Shown piece after piece: positions 33,700-42,614 of a stretch of 64,000 nt of DNA (its first letter is position 1; each line of letters starts with the position of its first letter). The notes under the pieces are model-generated. The model worked only from the letters and a program-made list of their open reading frames with translations. It had not been told where the DNA came from and ran no database searches. The stretch comes from Vicinamibacterales bacterium. GTDB lineage: Bacteria; Acidobacteriota; Vicinamibacteria; Vicinamibacterales; UBA2999. The stretch is taken from NCBI GenBank assembly GCA_041394705.1, contig JAWKHS010000013.1, positions 1 through 64,000 on the forward strand. The letters run 5' to 3'. A program made the position numbers and the translations under genes.

Positions 33700-36300
33700 A
33701 TGCCGATGACGAGATGGCTTTCCGCGTTCGCGTGCGCGGCCCTGCTGGCCGCTCCGCTCCTCGCACGCGCCGGCCAGGCGCCCGCGGATCAGACGCCCGT
33801 CTTCCGCACCGGCGTCGAGATCGCCCGGCTCGACGCGCGCGTCCTCGACGGCGCCGGCCGGCCCGTGAAGGACGTGCGCCAGGACGAGGTGACGGTGCTC
33901 GAGAACGGGCAGCCGCGCCCCGTCGTGTTCTTCCAGCACGTGGACGAGCCCGACGCGCCCTACGTCGAGGTGGCCAGCCGCACGATCGGCTCGGAGGTCT
34001 CCACCAACCGCGGCGCCCCGCGCGGACACCTCTACGTGCTCGTGTTCGACCAGCAGCACATCACCGCCGGGAACGAGCAGCGGGCCCGGCTGGCGGCCGA
34101 ACGCTTCCTGCGCACACGGATCCGGCCGGGCGACCGGGTGGCGCTGGCGGCCTTCCCGGGACCCGGCCCGCGGCTGACCTTCTCGGCCGACGTCGAGCGG
34201 GCCATCGCGGAGCTGCCGAAGGTCCGGGGCGATCTCGAGCGCACGGGCATCGGGGCACTCGGCTCCATGACCACCTACGAGGCGCGGCAGATCATCCGCG
34301 GCAACGACCTCGTGCTGTCGCAGGTGGCCACGCGCCTGGCCGCCGAGAGCGGCACGACCGATACGACCCGGACGGGCGGGGCGGCCGGGCGCGCGGGCGG
34401 CGGCGACTCGTACTCCACGCAGCTCGTGCGCGAGGACGCCTCGACGATCGCGCGCCGGGAAGACGAGCGCGCGCGGCAGTTCCTGCTGGCGCTGACGGCG
34501 CTGCTGCGCGATCTGGAGGGCATCGAGGGACGCAAGGCCGTCGTGCTCGTGTCCGAGGGCTTCTTCGTGGACAACGTGTCGCGCGACCTCGAGCGCGCGG
34601 CGGCCGCGGCGGCGCGCGCGCACGGCGTGGTCTACGCCCTGGATCTCAACCGGCGCAGCGACACCCTGCGCGACAGCGGCCCGACCGGCGGCGACACCCA
34701 GGCCGAGGTGTCGAGCCGGCTGGAGTCGATCGGCGGGCTGGCGGCCGAGACCGACGGCGCGCTCTTCGTGGACGCCACCTCGCACATGGACGACGTGTTC
34801 GATCGCGTGGCGGCGGAGTCGCAGGATTACTACCTGGTCGGCTTCGAGCCGAGCGCCGCGGCCCTCGGGAACCGTGCCGCCTACCGCCGGGTGTCGGTCT
34901 CGGTCCGGCGGCGCGGCGTGACCGTCAAGGCGCGCTCCGGATACGCGCTCGAGCCCGACACACCGTCGCCCGCCGACCGGCGGCGCGGCATCGACGTGGC
35001 GTTGCGGGCGCCGTTCCCGCAGCAGGGCCTGCCCGTCGAGTTCACCACCTACACGCTGGGCGGCGGGAGCGACGCCAGGCAGCGCGTGGTCCTGAGCCTC
35101 GAAGCGGATCTTCCCATCGCAAGCCCGGACGCGCGGGCGGCCGACGTGGTCTTCGTCGTGAAGGACGCGGTCGACGGGCGCGTCGCGGCCAGCGGCACCG
35201 ACGTCATGCCCCTGCCCGACGCGCCGGCCTCGGACAAGGCCACCGGGCGCGGCGCCTACAAGGTGCAGTTCGACCTGGGCGCCGGGCAGTACCTGATGCG
35301 CGTCGTGGTGCGCGAGCCGGGCGGCGTGATGGGGAGCGCCGATCGACGGTTCGAGGTGCGCGCCCTCGGCGCGGGCGACGTCACGGCCAGCGATCTCGTC
35401 TTCGGCTCCGAACACGGCCTGGCCGTCCGGCCCACGGGGCACGCCGGCGACGTCCTGCCGGGCGTCGTCGAGGTGTACGGTCCCACCGAACGCGCGCTGG
35501 CCGACCTCCGCGTCCGCCTGGCCGTGGCGCCCGTGGGCCAGTCGCCCACGCTGGAGATGGACGGCGATCCGATGCCGGCCACGCTGACGGATCGCGGGTT
35601 CGTGCGGCCGGTCCAGGTCGACCTGCCCCTGGACGGCCTCGCACCGGGCCAGTACGTCGCCCGCGGTGTCGTGACGGCTGGCGGCCGGATCGTCGCCGAG
35701 CTGTCCCGCGAAATCGAAGTACTCGCCGGTCCGCCAGCAGCGCCCTCGGCACGGCCGACGACCGGGGCCGGTGCGACGGATCCGCGCCTGGTGGACCCGC
35801 GTTCGGTGCTCGACGGCGCCGTCGCGAAGGCGACCCTCGATCGGGCGCGCCTGGCGGCAGCCGCGGCCGGCCTGGCGACCGACGCCTTCGGCATCGCGGC
35901 GTCGGCAGGCTGGGATCGCCTGGACGGGGGCATCGAGCCCGCGACCGGCGCCGCCCCGTCCGGTCAGCGTCTGCTCGCGGGCATGGCGAGGTTCGCGCGG
36001 CGCGACTTCACGGGCGCCCTGGAGGCCTGGGAGCCGGTCCTGTCCGACGAGGATGCCGGGGTGGCGTTCCTGGCGGGCTGGGCGCACGCCATGGCGGGCG
36101 ACGACCGAGAAGCGATCGGAGCCTGGCGGCATGCCGTGCAGCTCGACCCGACGCTGGTGTCGGCCTACCTGGCCATCGCGGATGCGTGCGTGCGGCTGGA
36201 CAGCCCCGGGCTGGCGGTCCAGGCCCTGCGGGCCGGTCTGGCTGCCCTGCCTGATTCGCCGGAGCTGGCCGAACGGCTCGCGCGGTTGGAACGTCCCTAG
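33700..36300 (+). CDS. Secreted VWFA-related (Acidobacterial-type) protein with C-terminal TPR-like region, copy 1
   Basis: This 866-residue protein starts with a signal peptide (about 1-24, LLARAGQA). Residues about 30-430 form the VWFA-related domain described from Acidobacteria (TIGR03436-type), recognisable by VEIARLDARVLDGAGRPVKDVRQDEVTVLENG, HLYVLVFDQQHI, GRKAVVLVSEGFF and the late YYLVGFEPS. Beta-rich domains follow, then a short helical repeat region (about 745-866, FARRDFTGALEAWEPVL and following). Its role is unknown; export and a ligand-binding VWA fold suggest an envelope complex. It follows the sulfatase-like pair by 83 nt with a possible promoter of its own (TACACT, 33635-33640). 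An in-frame ATG at 33706 is an equally possible start. Confidence 0.82.
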   Translation: MPMTRWLSAFACAALLAAPLLARAGQAPADQTPVFRTGVEIARLDARVLDGAGRPVKDVRQDEVTVLENGQPRPVVFFQHVDEPDAPYVEVASRTIGSEVSTNRGAPRGHLYVLVFDQQHITAGNEQRARLAAERFLRTRIRPGDRVALAAFPGPGPRLTFSADVERAIAELPKVRGDLERTGIGALGSMTTYEARQIIRGNDLVLSQVATRLAAESGTTDTTRTGGAAGRAGGGDSYSTQLVREDASTIARREDERARQFLLALTALLRDLEGIEGRKAVVLVSEGFFVDNVSRDLERAAAAAARAHGVVYALDLNRRSDTLRDSGPTGGDTQAEVSSRLESIGGLAAETDGALFVDATSHMDDVFDRVAAESQDYYLVGFEPSAAALGNRAAYRRVSVSVRRRGVTVKARSGYALEPDTPSPADRRRGIDVALRAPFPQQGLPVEFTTYTLGGGSDARQRVVLSLEADLPIASPDARAADVVFVVKDAVDGRVAASGTDVMPLPDAPASDKATGRGAYKVQFDLGAGQYLMRVVVREPGGVMGSADRRFEVRALGAGDVTASDLVFGSEHGLAVRPTGHAGDVLPGVVEVYGPTERALADLRVRLAVAPVGQSPTLEMDGDPMPATLTDRGFVRPVQVDLPLDGLAPGQYVARGVVTAGGRIVAELSREIEVLAGPPAAPSARPTTGAGATDPRLVDPRSVLDGAVAKATLDRARLAAAAAGLATDAFGIAASAGWDRLDGGIEPATGAAPSGQRLLAGMARFARRDFTGALEAWEPVLSDEDAGVAFLAGWAHAMAGDDREAIGAWRHAVQLDPTLVSAYLAIADACVRLDSPGLAVQALRAGLAALPDSPELAERLARLERP

Positions 36301-36346
36301 TGCGACGGGGGTCGCCGTCCATGCCGGGCGGCAACGGAGGTTGGTG

Positions 36347-37105
36347 ATGCTGCTCCTGTGGATGATGCTGTCGCAAGCGCCCCAGGCCGTGGACGCCACG
36401 GCGCTCGAGGTCACGGCGCCCACCGCGGTCGCCCAGATCGACGGCGGCAAGTGGAAGGGCGAGGCGAGGCAGCTCGCCTGGTCGCCGGATCGCAAGGAGA
36501 TCTACCTGCAGTTCGTCGAGACGCGGCGGAACGGGCAGACCGTGACGCACGCCGTCGCGACGGTGGCCACGGGCGCCATGAAGAAGGTGGACGGCCCGCC
36601 CGCGTGGGCCAACGCCTACTGGACGTGGAAGTCGGGCCGCGGGGCCCCGGCGAAGCCGACGTTCCAGATTGCGGTGGACCAGCGGACCGAGGCGGTGACG
36701 TCGACGGCCACCCCGATGGGCGGCGATCTCGCGCGTGGCGGGGCCGATCCCGGCGCGTCCGGCATCAGCGTCGAGGAGGTGGCGGGCGCCCACAACCAGC
36801 GCCAGGCCGTGCAGATCTTCGAGCTGCGCCTCAAGGGCGAGAGCCTCGGGACCTGGAAGAACGAAGCGGTGGTCCCAGGCACGACGTTCGGCTGGGCGCC
36901 GGCCGCCACCGGAGTGGCCATCGCGTACGTGAACGCGAAGGGCGACCTGATGCTGATGGACGAGCGGGGAGAGAAACGGCAGGTGGACGGCGTGGCCGAC
37001 GCCAGCCTGCCGGCGTGGAGCGACGACGGCTCGCAGATCGCGATGCTCGTCAGGACCGGCCGCCGCACGCAGTCGCTCTCGGTCGTCTCGGTCTCGACGC
37101 CGTAG
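36347..37105 (+). CDS. Small exported PD40/TolB-like propeller protein
   Basis: This is a 252-residue protein with a short hydrophobic start (MLLLWMMLS), perhaps a signal sequence. Two clear PD40-type motifs are visible: ARQLAWSPDRKEIYLQF near residue 40 and ASLPAWSDDGSQIAMLV near residue 225, with WAPAATGVAIAYVNAKGDLML between. These are WD40-like blades as in TolB; the protein is too short for a complete seven-blade propeller. A Shine-Dalgarno AACGGAGG (36333-36340) sets the start at ATG 36347. It follows the VWA/TPR gene by 46 nt and is likely in the same transcript, ending before a strong terminator hairpin. Confidence 0.7.
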   Translation: MLLLWMMLSQAPQAVDATALEVTAPTAVAQIDGGKWKGEARQLAWSPDRKEIYLQFVETRRNGQTVTHAVATVATGAMKKVDGPPAWANAYWTWKSGRGAPAKPTFQIAVDQRTEAVTSTATPMGGDLARGGADPGASGISVEEVAGAHNQRQAVQIFELRLKGESLGTWKNEAVVPGTTFGWAPAATGVAIAYVNAKGDLMLMDERGEKRQVDGVADASLPAWSDDGSQIAMLVRTGRRTQSLSVVSVSTP

Positions 37106-37121
37106 ACGCCGACACGCGCCG

Positions 37122-37158
37122 AAAAGACCACGGGCCGGGGCACCACGCCCCGGCCCGT
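37122..37158. terminator. Bidirectional terminator between convergent genes
   Basis: ACGGGCCGGGGC (37130-37141) and its exact reverse complement (37147-37158) form a 12-bp stem with a 5-nt loop. On the minus strand the stem is followed by GGTCTTTTC, so it should terminate the TonB-dependent receptor gene; on the plus strand there is no T-run, but it is a stable block after the PD40 gene. Confidence 0.8.
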
Positions 37159-37199
37159 TGCCGTGTGTCCCACCGGCCTCCCTCACGGAGGCGCGGAGC

Positions 37200-40076
37200 C
37201 TAGAACGTGAACCGGATGCCCAGTCGGGCGATCCGCGGGTTCATGATCTCCAGCGTGCGTCCGAACCCGGTGGCCGACGTCGCGGCGAACCGGTGGTCGA
37301 ACTGGCGCCCGAGCACCGTGGCGGCGTTGCCCAGGTTGAACACGTCGAGATCCAGGTAGAGGTTCGACGTCTTGATCTGGAAGGCCTTCTCGACGCGCAC
37401 GTCCACCGAGTGCACGGTCGGGAGCCGATCGCCCCCGATGTCCTTGGTCAGGAGCACGCGCCGGCGTCCGAGCTGGTCACCCACGCTGACGTTGCTCTCG
37501 AACCACGGCTGGCCGTAGCCCTGACGAGCCACGTAGTTGGCGCCGAAGTTGATGCCGAACGGACCCTGGTAGAGGCCGTTGGCGATGAACTGGTACTTCG
37601 GCACGATCAGGTAGATCTCGCTCTTGCCGCTGCCGGCGCTGCGCTGGATCACCTGCCCGCCGTCCACGAGCGGCCCAGGCGAGTTCGCCGGCGTCGAGCG
37701 CGGATTCGGGTTCGGGTCCTCGATCGACACGTTCCGGTCGTCGAAGTACTCCGTGTGGCTGTTGGTGGAGAAGCCCACCCGCATCATCCACCGGTTCGAG
37801 AGCCGCTTGGTGGCGGACACCTCGAGACCCTGGAAGCGCTGGTGGTACTGGTCGCGGTTCTCGAACTCACGTCCGTTGCCGACCGGCGTCAAGGCGGCTG
37901 GCAGGCCGTAGAGCGGAATCGAGTAGGAGCCCGTCTCCGGCGAGTTGCCGCTCAGCGTGTTGACCTGGGTGAACTGCGGCGACCGGACGCCGATGAGCGG
38001 AGTCCAGGTGACCTGGTTGATGTAACGGTAGGTGTAGGACGCGCTCACGCCGAAGTTCCGCCCGAGCTCGCGGTCAACGCCCAGGATCACTTCACGGGTC
38101 TTCGGCGCATTGACATCGCCGATCCGGTTCGTGCTCTCGGTCTTCGTCGGGTTGTCGGGGTCGATGCCGTACGAGTACTGCAGGCCGTCGCTGAACAGGA
38201 TCTCGTCGTACTGCGCGACGTTGTCCCCGTTCCTGTCGATGCCGTTGTAGTAGATGTACGAATAGCCCACCGGGTTGATGAAGCTCGCCTGCGAGGCGCT
38301 CAGCTGCGACGCGAACTCCGAGTAGCTGGCGCGCACCTGCGTGCGGCGGTCCTCGGTGAGCGAGTAGGTGATGCCCAGGCGCGGCGTGATGTTGCTCCAC
38401 TTCACCGCGTTGTTCACGGCCGGCGCCGAGATCGACGCCAGCAGCGGGAAGCCGCTCACGCCCTCCACCGAGTTGGCGAGCAGGCTCGAGGTCTGGTAGT
38501 CCCACCGGAACCCGACGTTGATCGTCGCCCGATCGAGCGTGATCGTGTCGCCGGCGTAGAAGTTCTGGTAGTTCCCCTCGGTCTTCTGCTTGGTGTCACG
38601 CGCCACCTTCACGTAGAGGTCCGGATAGCCCACGTGGTAGGTGATGATCTTCGAGCCCGGCCACTGCGAGATCGAGTCCACCGGGAACTTCCGGTAGGCG
38701 TAGCCGAACTTGAACTCGTGCCGGCCCGCGAAGTAGTTCGCGTCGATGTTGGCGGTCTTCTGCGGGCGCTTGGTGGAGTAGTAGACGTAGGAGTTGTGCC
38801 ACACGCCGTCGTCGTCCTGGTAGACCTCGTCGCCGGAGCCCAGGCCGCCGCGCGGGTCGAGCGTGAACCCCATGTCGGCGTAGGCGTAGCGGCCGACCAC
38901 GTAAAGGTTCTGCTTCGTGAAGCTCAGGTCGCCCTTGTAGATGCTGGTCGGGCCGCTCTGGTTCCAGGTCGTCTCGTCGGGGTGCGTCGCGCTGGCGCCG
39001 CGCCCGTACTTCAGCTTGTCGCCGCGGAAGTACATGAACGACGGCCGCCACGTATCGGAGAGCTGCGCCTGCGACTTGAAGGCGTAGTTCTCGAGGATGG
39101 TGCGGTCGAGGACGTCGGTCAGCGTGCGGATGCGCACGTCGGTCTTGCCGTAGGAGCCCCAGGCCCACCACTTGCCCTTCATGATGGGGCCGCCGACGTC
39201 GAAGCCGTAGTCGGCGTACTGATCGGTGCGGTTGCCCTTGCCGCTCGCGCCGCCGATCGCGGCCGCCAGGTCGGCCGGCATGTTGTTCGACTGCAGGCTC
39301 TCGTTCTCGAAGTACGTCCGCGCCGAGCCGTGCGGCGTGTCGCTGCCGGTCTTCATGGCGAAGTTGAGCTGCACGCCGGGTGTCGCGCTCGTCACGTCGG
39401 CGCCGCCGGTGGTGATGCTGATTTCCTGGAAGGCGTCGAAGTCGAAGTAGGTCGACGTCGCGCCCGTGGCGGACATGTCGGTCACGGGCACGCCGTCGAC
39501 GTTCCAGGTCGCGTCGCCGCGCTGGGCGCCCTTGGCCGTGAAGTTCGACTGCTGCCCGGACTCGGAGCCGCCCACGTTCACGCGGTCCACCACGATGCTG
39601 GGCACCGACTGCATGACGACCCACGGGTCGCGTGCGCTCGGGATGTTCTGCAGTTCTTCCAGCGTGACGTTGGTCTGCGTCGTCTGGCGGCGGATGTCGA
39701 TGACGGGCGTCTCCGCCGACACCGACACGGTCTCCTGCACCCCGGCGAGGCGCATGGGAACCTTGAGGTTCACGGATCCGCCGGCGACGACCTGGACGTC
39801 GGAGTTGCTGTAGTCCACGAACCCGGACAGGACCGACGTGACCGAATAGGTGCCCGTCGGCAGGTTCAGGAACCGGACTTCGCCGCGGGCATCGGTCACG
39901 GCGGTCGTGTTCTGGGGCCCGGCGATCGTCACCGTCACGCCGGGCAGGACCGACCCGGACGGATCGACGACCGTCACTTCGATACGGCCCTGGTACACCT
40001 GGCCAAAGGCGGGCACTGCGAGCAGTGTCAGCACGATCGGCACGATGGTGCTCAAGCGCCAGCTCCTTCTCATCAT
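37200..40076 (-). CDS. TonB-dependent outer-membrane receptor with carboxypeptidase-regulatory-like N-terminal domain
   Basis: The product is a 958-residue outer-membrane transporter. It has a signal peptide (1-25, PAFGQ), a CarboxypepD-regulatory-like domain (about 27-110, GRIEVTVVDPSGSVLPGVTVTI), a plug domain (about 115-240) and a large barrel ending in RFTF, with the terminal Phe needed for insertion. A TonB box-like stretch may be QETVSVSAETPVID (about 113-126). This Oar-like layout is abundant in Acidobacteria and is usually linked to large organic ligands. AGGAGGGGG lies just before the ATG pair (40076/40073); translation could begin at either. No SusD-like partner is adjacent. The divergent neighbour is a VWA/TPR protein. 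Confidence 0.9.
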   Translation of the reverse strand: MMRRSWRLSTIVPIVLTLLAVPAFGQVYQGRIEVTVVDPSGSVLPGVTVTIAGPQNTTAVTDARGEVRFLNLPTGTYSVTSVLSGFVDYSNSDVQVVAGGSVNLKVPMRLAGVQETVSVSAETPVIDIRRQTTQTNVTLEELQNIPSARDPWVVMQSVPSIVVDRVNVGGSESGQQSNFTAKGAQRGDATWNVDGVPVTDMSATGATSTYFDFDAFQEISITTGGADVTSATPGVQLNFAMKTGSDTPHGSARTYFENESLQSNNMPADLAAAIGGASGKGNRTDQYADYGFDVGGPIMKGKWWAWGSYGKTDVRIRTLTDVLDRTILENYAFKSQAQLSDTWRPSFMYFRGDKLKYGRGASATHPDETTWNQSGPTSIYKGDLSFTKQNLYVVGRYAYADMGFTLDPRGGLGSGDEVYQDDDGVWHNSYVYYSTKRPQKTANIDANYFAGRHEFKFGYAYRKFPVDSISQWPGSKIITYHVGYPDLYVKVARDTKQKTEGNYQNFYAGDTITLDRATINVGFRWDYQTSSLLANSVEGVSGFPLLASISAPAVNNAVKWSNITPRLGITYSLTEDRRTQVRASYSEFASQLSASQASFINPVGYSYIYYNGIDRNGDNVAQYDEILFSDGLQYSYGIDPDNPTKTESTNRIGDVNAPKTREVILGVDRELGRNFGVSASYTYRYINQVTWTPLIGVRSPQFTQVNTLSGNSPETGSYSIPLYGLPAALTPVGNGREFENRDQYHQRFQGLEVSATKRLSNRWMMRVGFSTNSHTEYFDDRNVSIEDPNPNPRSTPANSPGPLVDGGQVIQRSAGSGKSEIYLIVPKYQFIANGLYQGPFGINFGANYVARQGYGQPWFESNVSVGDQLGRRRVLLTKDIGGDRLPTVHSVDVRVEKAFQIKTSNLYLDLDVFNLGNAATVLGRQFDHRFAATSATGFGRTLEIMNPRIARLGIRFTF

Positions 40077-40153
40077 CCCCCTCCTAGCAAATGCAAATAG
40101 AAAACATGAGTACAGCTCAAACTATGACATATAGTCGGGCCGAAAGGGCCTGA
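40077..40153. promoter_or_regulatory. AT-rich divergent promoter region between TonB receptor and VWA/TPR genes
   Basis: About 60 nt here (40085-40135) are far richer in A/T than the surrounding sequence. The region includes an inverted repeat, ACTAT (40121-40125) and ATAGT (40131-40135), around GACAT. It serves both divergent genes. The -10/-35 positions are not clear enough to assign. Confidence 0.45.
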
Positions 40154-42313
40154 ATGCGGGCCGATCTTCCGTGCAGCGGGGCTCGGCTGACCGCCATCCG
40201 GCGGTCGGCGGCATTTTTCCCGGTTATTCTCCTTTTATTCGCTGTTACGGCCGGGGCCCGGCAGCCGCAGCCCCTCCCGCCAGGCCCGCCCGATCAACCG
40301 ACCCTCCGCATCGAGACGTCCCTCGTGGAGGTGCCGGTATGGGTCGAGGACGGGTCGGGCGCCTTCGTCCCCGGGCTCACGGCTGACGACTTCGAGGTCT
40401 ACGACGACGGGGTCCGGCGCCCGGTCCGGGACCTGCTCCTGATGGGGATGCCTGGCGACGGCGCCGGGGGCCGGGACGAGCCGGACGCGCAGGCGCCCCA
40501 AGCGCCCGGGGCCCTGATCCTGGCCTTCGACGACGCCCACGTGGATCCGGGGGCGTTCAGGCGGCTGACCTCGGCGGCCGCGGCCTTCCTCCCGACGCTG
40601 CCGGCCGCACAGCTGGCGGGCGTCTTCGTCGGCGGCCGGCTTGCCGGCGGAGGGCTCATGACCGAGCGGGCTCCGCTCGTGGAGGCCCTCGACGCCGCCC
40701 GACCGCCCGCCACCCGGCTGCGCTGGCGCCGCGACGCCGGAGACTGGCCCCGCCTGGTCGACGAAGCCGAGGCCGTCCTGATTGCCGGGGACGACGGGCC
40801 GACGCTGGATCAGGCGGTGCGGCGGGCGTGCACCGACGATCCCGACGCCTGCAAGAAGGACGGCGGCTCGAGCGCCCGGATCGAGCTGATGGCCAAGGCC
40901 CGGCGGTTGTCCGCCGACCTCCGGCAGACCGCCACCCAGAGCCTGGCGGCGTGGCGGGCCCTGGCGCGGGGCCTGCGGGCCGCGCCCGGCCGGAAGGCCG
41001 TCGTCGTCCTGAGCAGCGGGTTCGAGGTGCGGGAGCAGCTCGCGGCGCTGCGGGGCCTCATCGAGGACGCCGCCCGCGCCGATGTCATCTTCTACTTCGT
41101 GGATGCGCTCGGCACGGCCCGGGCCGCGCGCGGCGGGGACGTCCTGGACCGGACCGGATGGACGGCCGGTGACTCGCCGCTGGGGTCGGCCATGGCGGGC
41201 ACGAGCGAAGACGCCATGAACGCCGCCGCCAACGACACCGGCGGCTACGTGGTGCGCGGCCGGAACGACGCGGGCCCGGCGCTGGCCAGGATCGCCAACG
41301 ACCAGCGCCGGCACTACGTGGTGGCGTTCGAGCCGGAGGGCCCGATGACGGGCGAGTGGCGGCGACTGCGCGTCGTCGGCCGCCGCGGGCTGCGGGTGCG
41401 GGCGCGCCAGGGCTACTGGGCGACGCCGTCACCGTCGCCGACGACGGCCGCGGCTCCCGGTTCCGCGGCGCCACCCGCTCCGGAGACCGGCGGTGGGGCG
41501 CCCGCAGCCGCGACGCCTGCCCCGACGCCCGATGCCAGTCTCCCGGTATCCGGCCCGCCCGCGGCACCGGCGCTGCCCGCACAACCCGCCGAGCCCGCGG
41601 CGGCCCTCGACCCTGATGCCTTCCACATACGGCCGGTGGCCGCGGACCACGTGGCCGCGCTGGCCTCCTCGTCGGGGAGCGGGACGGGATCGGCCGAAGC
41701 CGAAACCGCCGCCCGCGAGGGCTGGGACGCGTACGAACGCGGGGACCTCGAGCGCGCCAGGGCGCGGCTCTCCGATGCCGTCCGCCTCGACACCCCCAGG
41801 CCGTGGGTGTTCTACGCGCTCGGGTTCGCCGAGATGGCCGCGAACAGCCCGAAGGCCGCCGCCACTGCGTGGGAACGGGTGCGGTCGGCTGCCCCGGAGT
41901 TCGAGCCCGTCTACTTCGACCTGGCCGACGCCTACCTGCGCCTGGGCCGATCGAGCGACGCGCTCGACGTGCTCGAGGCCGCGGAGCGGCGCTGGCCGGG
42001 CGACACCGAGGTGCTGAACGCGATGGGCGCCATCCACGTCGGGCGCGGGTCGATCGACGCGGGGCTGTCGTGCTTCCAGCGCGCGCTGGCGGCGAACGAG
42101 ACCGACCCCATGACCCACTTCAACCTGGGCAAGTCCTACGAGCTCCGCTACGTCCGGTCGGCCCGCTTCGTCCGGTCCACGCGCCAGTGGCATCGCGACG
42201 AGGGCGCCCGGCAGGACGCCATCCGCCACTACCAGCGCCACATCGCGCTCGGCGGCGCGATGGCGGAACAGGCGCGCGACGGACTGCGCCGGCTCGCCTG
42301 GGCGCCCCGGTGA
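40154..42313 (+). CDS. Secreted VWFA-related (Acidobacterial-type) protein with C-terminal TPRs, copy 2
   Basis: This 719-residue protein has a signal peptide ending near residue 36 (TAGARQ). A VWFA-related domain spans about 48-425: TSLVEVPVWVEDGSGAFVPGLTADDFEVYDDG, GALILAFDDAHVD, GRKAVVVLSSGFE and HYVVAFEPEG match the same blocks in the gene at 33700. A low-complexity Pro/Ala-rich linker (about 430-490) separates it from TPR repeats (about 515-700, FYALGFAEMAANSPKAAATAW, AMGAIHVGRGSIDAGL). It is divergent from the TonB receptor and shares its promoter region, so the two may be regulated together. Function unknown; an envelope binding or scaffold role is inferred. Confidence 0.83.
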   Translation: MRADLPCSGARLTAIRRSAAFFPVILLLFAVTAGARQPQPLPPGPPDQPTLRIETSLVEVPVWVEDGSGAFVPGLTADDFEVYDDGVRRPVRDLLLMGMPGDGAGGRDEPDAQAPQAPGALILAFDDAHVDPGAFRRLTSAAAAFLPTLPAAQLAGVFVGGRLAGGGLMTERAPLVEALDAARPPATRLRWRRDAGDWPRLVDEAEAVLIAGDDGPTLDQAVRRACTDDPDACKKDGGSSARIELMAKARRLSADLRQTATQSLAAWRALARGLRAAPGRKAVVVLSSGFEVREQLAALRGLIEDAARADVIFYFVDALGTARAARGGDVLDRTGWTAGDSPLGSAMAGTSEDAMNAAANDTGGYVVRGRNDAGPALARIANDQRRHYVVAFEPEGPMTGEWRRLRVVGRRGLRVRARQGYWATPSPSPTTAAAPGSAAPPAPETGGGAPAAATPAPTPDASLPVSGPPAAPALPAQPAEPAAALDPDAFHIRPVAADHVAALASSSGSGTGSAEAETAAREGWDAYERGDLERARARLSDAVRLDTPRPWVFYALGFAEMAANSPKAAATAWERVRSAAPEFEPVYFDLADAYLRLGRSSDALDVLEAAERRWPGDTEVLNAMGAIHVGRGSIDAGLSCFQRALAANETDPMTHFNLGKSYELRYVRSARFVRSTRQWHRDEGARQDAIRHYQRHIALGGAMAEQARDGLRRLAWAPR

Positions 42314-42348
42314 GCACGTCGGCCCCCGGGTGCGCCGGGTGCGCCGGT

Positions 42349-42377
42349 TTGCGGTGAACGCCAATTTCGGCTACGCT
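42349..42377 (+). promoter_or_regulatory. Candidate promoter of the his operon leader
   Basis: TTGCGG (42349-42354) and TACGCT (42372-42377) are separated by 17 nt, a typical sigma-70-type spacing with imperfect hexamers. Transcription would start near 42384, only a few nt before the leader-peptide GTG at 42388. Confidence 0.4.
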
Positions 42378-42387
42378 CTCTGCCGTC

Positions 42388-42462
42388 GTGTTCACAGCGA
42401 TCCACGTGCATCATGTCCACCATCACCTGCCCCATCGCGGGCCGGCTGGACTGCACGTGTAG
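42388..42462 (+). CDS. hisL: Histidine-operon leader peptide (attenuator)
   Basis: GTG at 42388 opens a 24-codon reading frame ending in TAG at 42460-42462. Its first part reads MFTAIHVHHVHHHLPH: seven of sixteen residues are His, and an eighth follows near the end. Such a run immediately upstream of an intrinsic terminator and the his biosynthetic genes is the hallmark of ribosome-mediated attenuation: scarcity of charged His-tRNA stalls the ribosome on the His codons (42403-42435) and prevents the terminator from forming. No Shine-Dalgarno sequence precedes the GTG; the message may start almost at the codon. It is too short for ordinary gene calling and is not homologous to anything but other his leaders. 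Confidence 0.88.
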   Translation: MFTAIHVHHVHHHLPHRGPAGLHV

Positions 42463-42511
42463 CGCACACGACGTCAGCGTTCACCTTTGAACCTGAGCAG
42501 CCCCGCCGGCA
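42441..42511 (+). promoter_or_regulatory. Candidate antiterminator pairing in the his leader
   Basis: GCCGGC at 42441-42446, within the leader-peptide codons just after the His run, can pair with GCCGGC at 42506-42511, the second half of the terminator's ascending arm. A ribosome stalled at 42421-42426 would leave the first copy free and favour this pairing; a ribosome reaching the TAG would cover it and let the terminator form. The mechanism is inferred from position. Confidence 0.4.
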
Positions 42512-42528
42512 TCCGGCGGGGTTTTTTC
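42502..42528 (+). terminator. Intrinsic terminator (attenuator) before hisI
   Basis: CCCCGCCGG (42502-42510) and CCGGCGGGG (42514-42522) form a perfect 9-bp stem with a CAT loop, followed by TTTTTT (42523-42528). It lies 39 nt after the leader-peptide stop and 86 nt before hisI, where a his attenuator should be. Confidence 0.93.
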
Positions 42529-42614
42529 GTGGTGGCGCACCCCGCCTGGCGTTCCAGCCGCCTGAAGCGGCGACTTTCAGCCGCCTCTGACGACGCTACA
42601 GCGAAGGATTGAGC

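Noticed and set aside
42330..42590. 86-codon plus-strand frame in the his leader region
   Set aside because: It runs straight through the intrinsic terminator and has no motif; the His-rich frame at 42388-42462 explains the region better.
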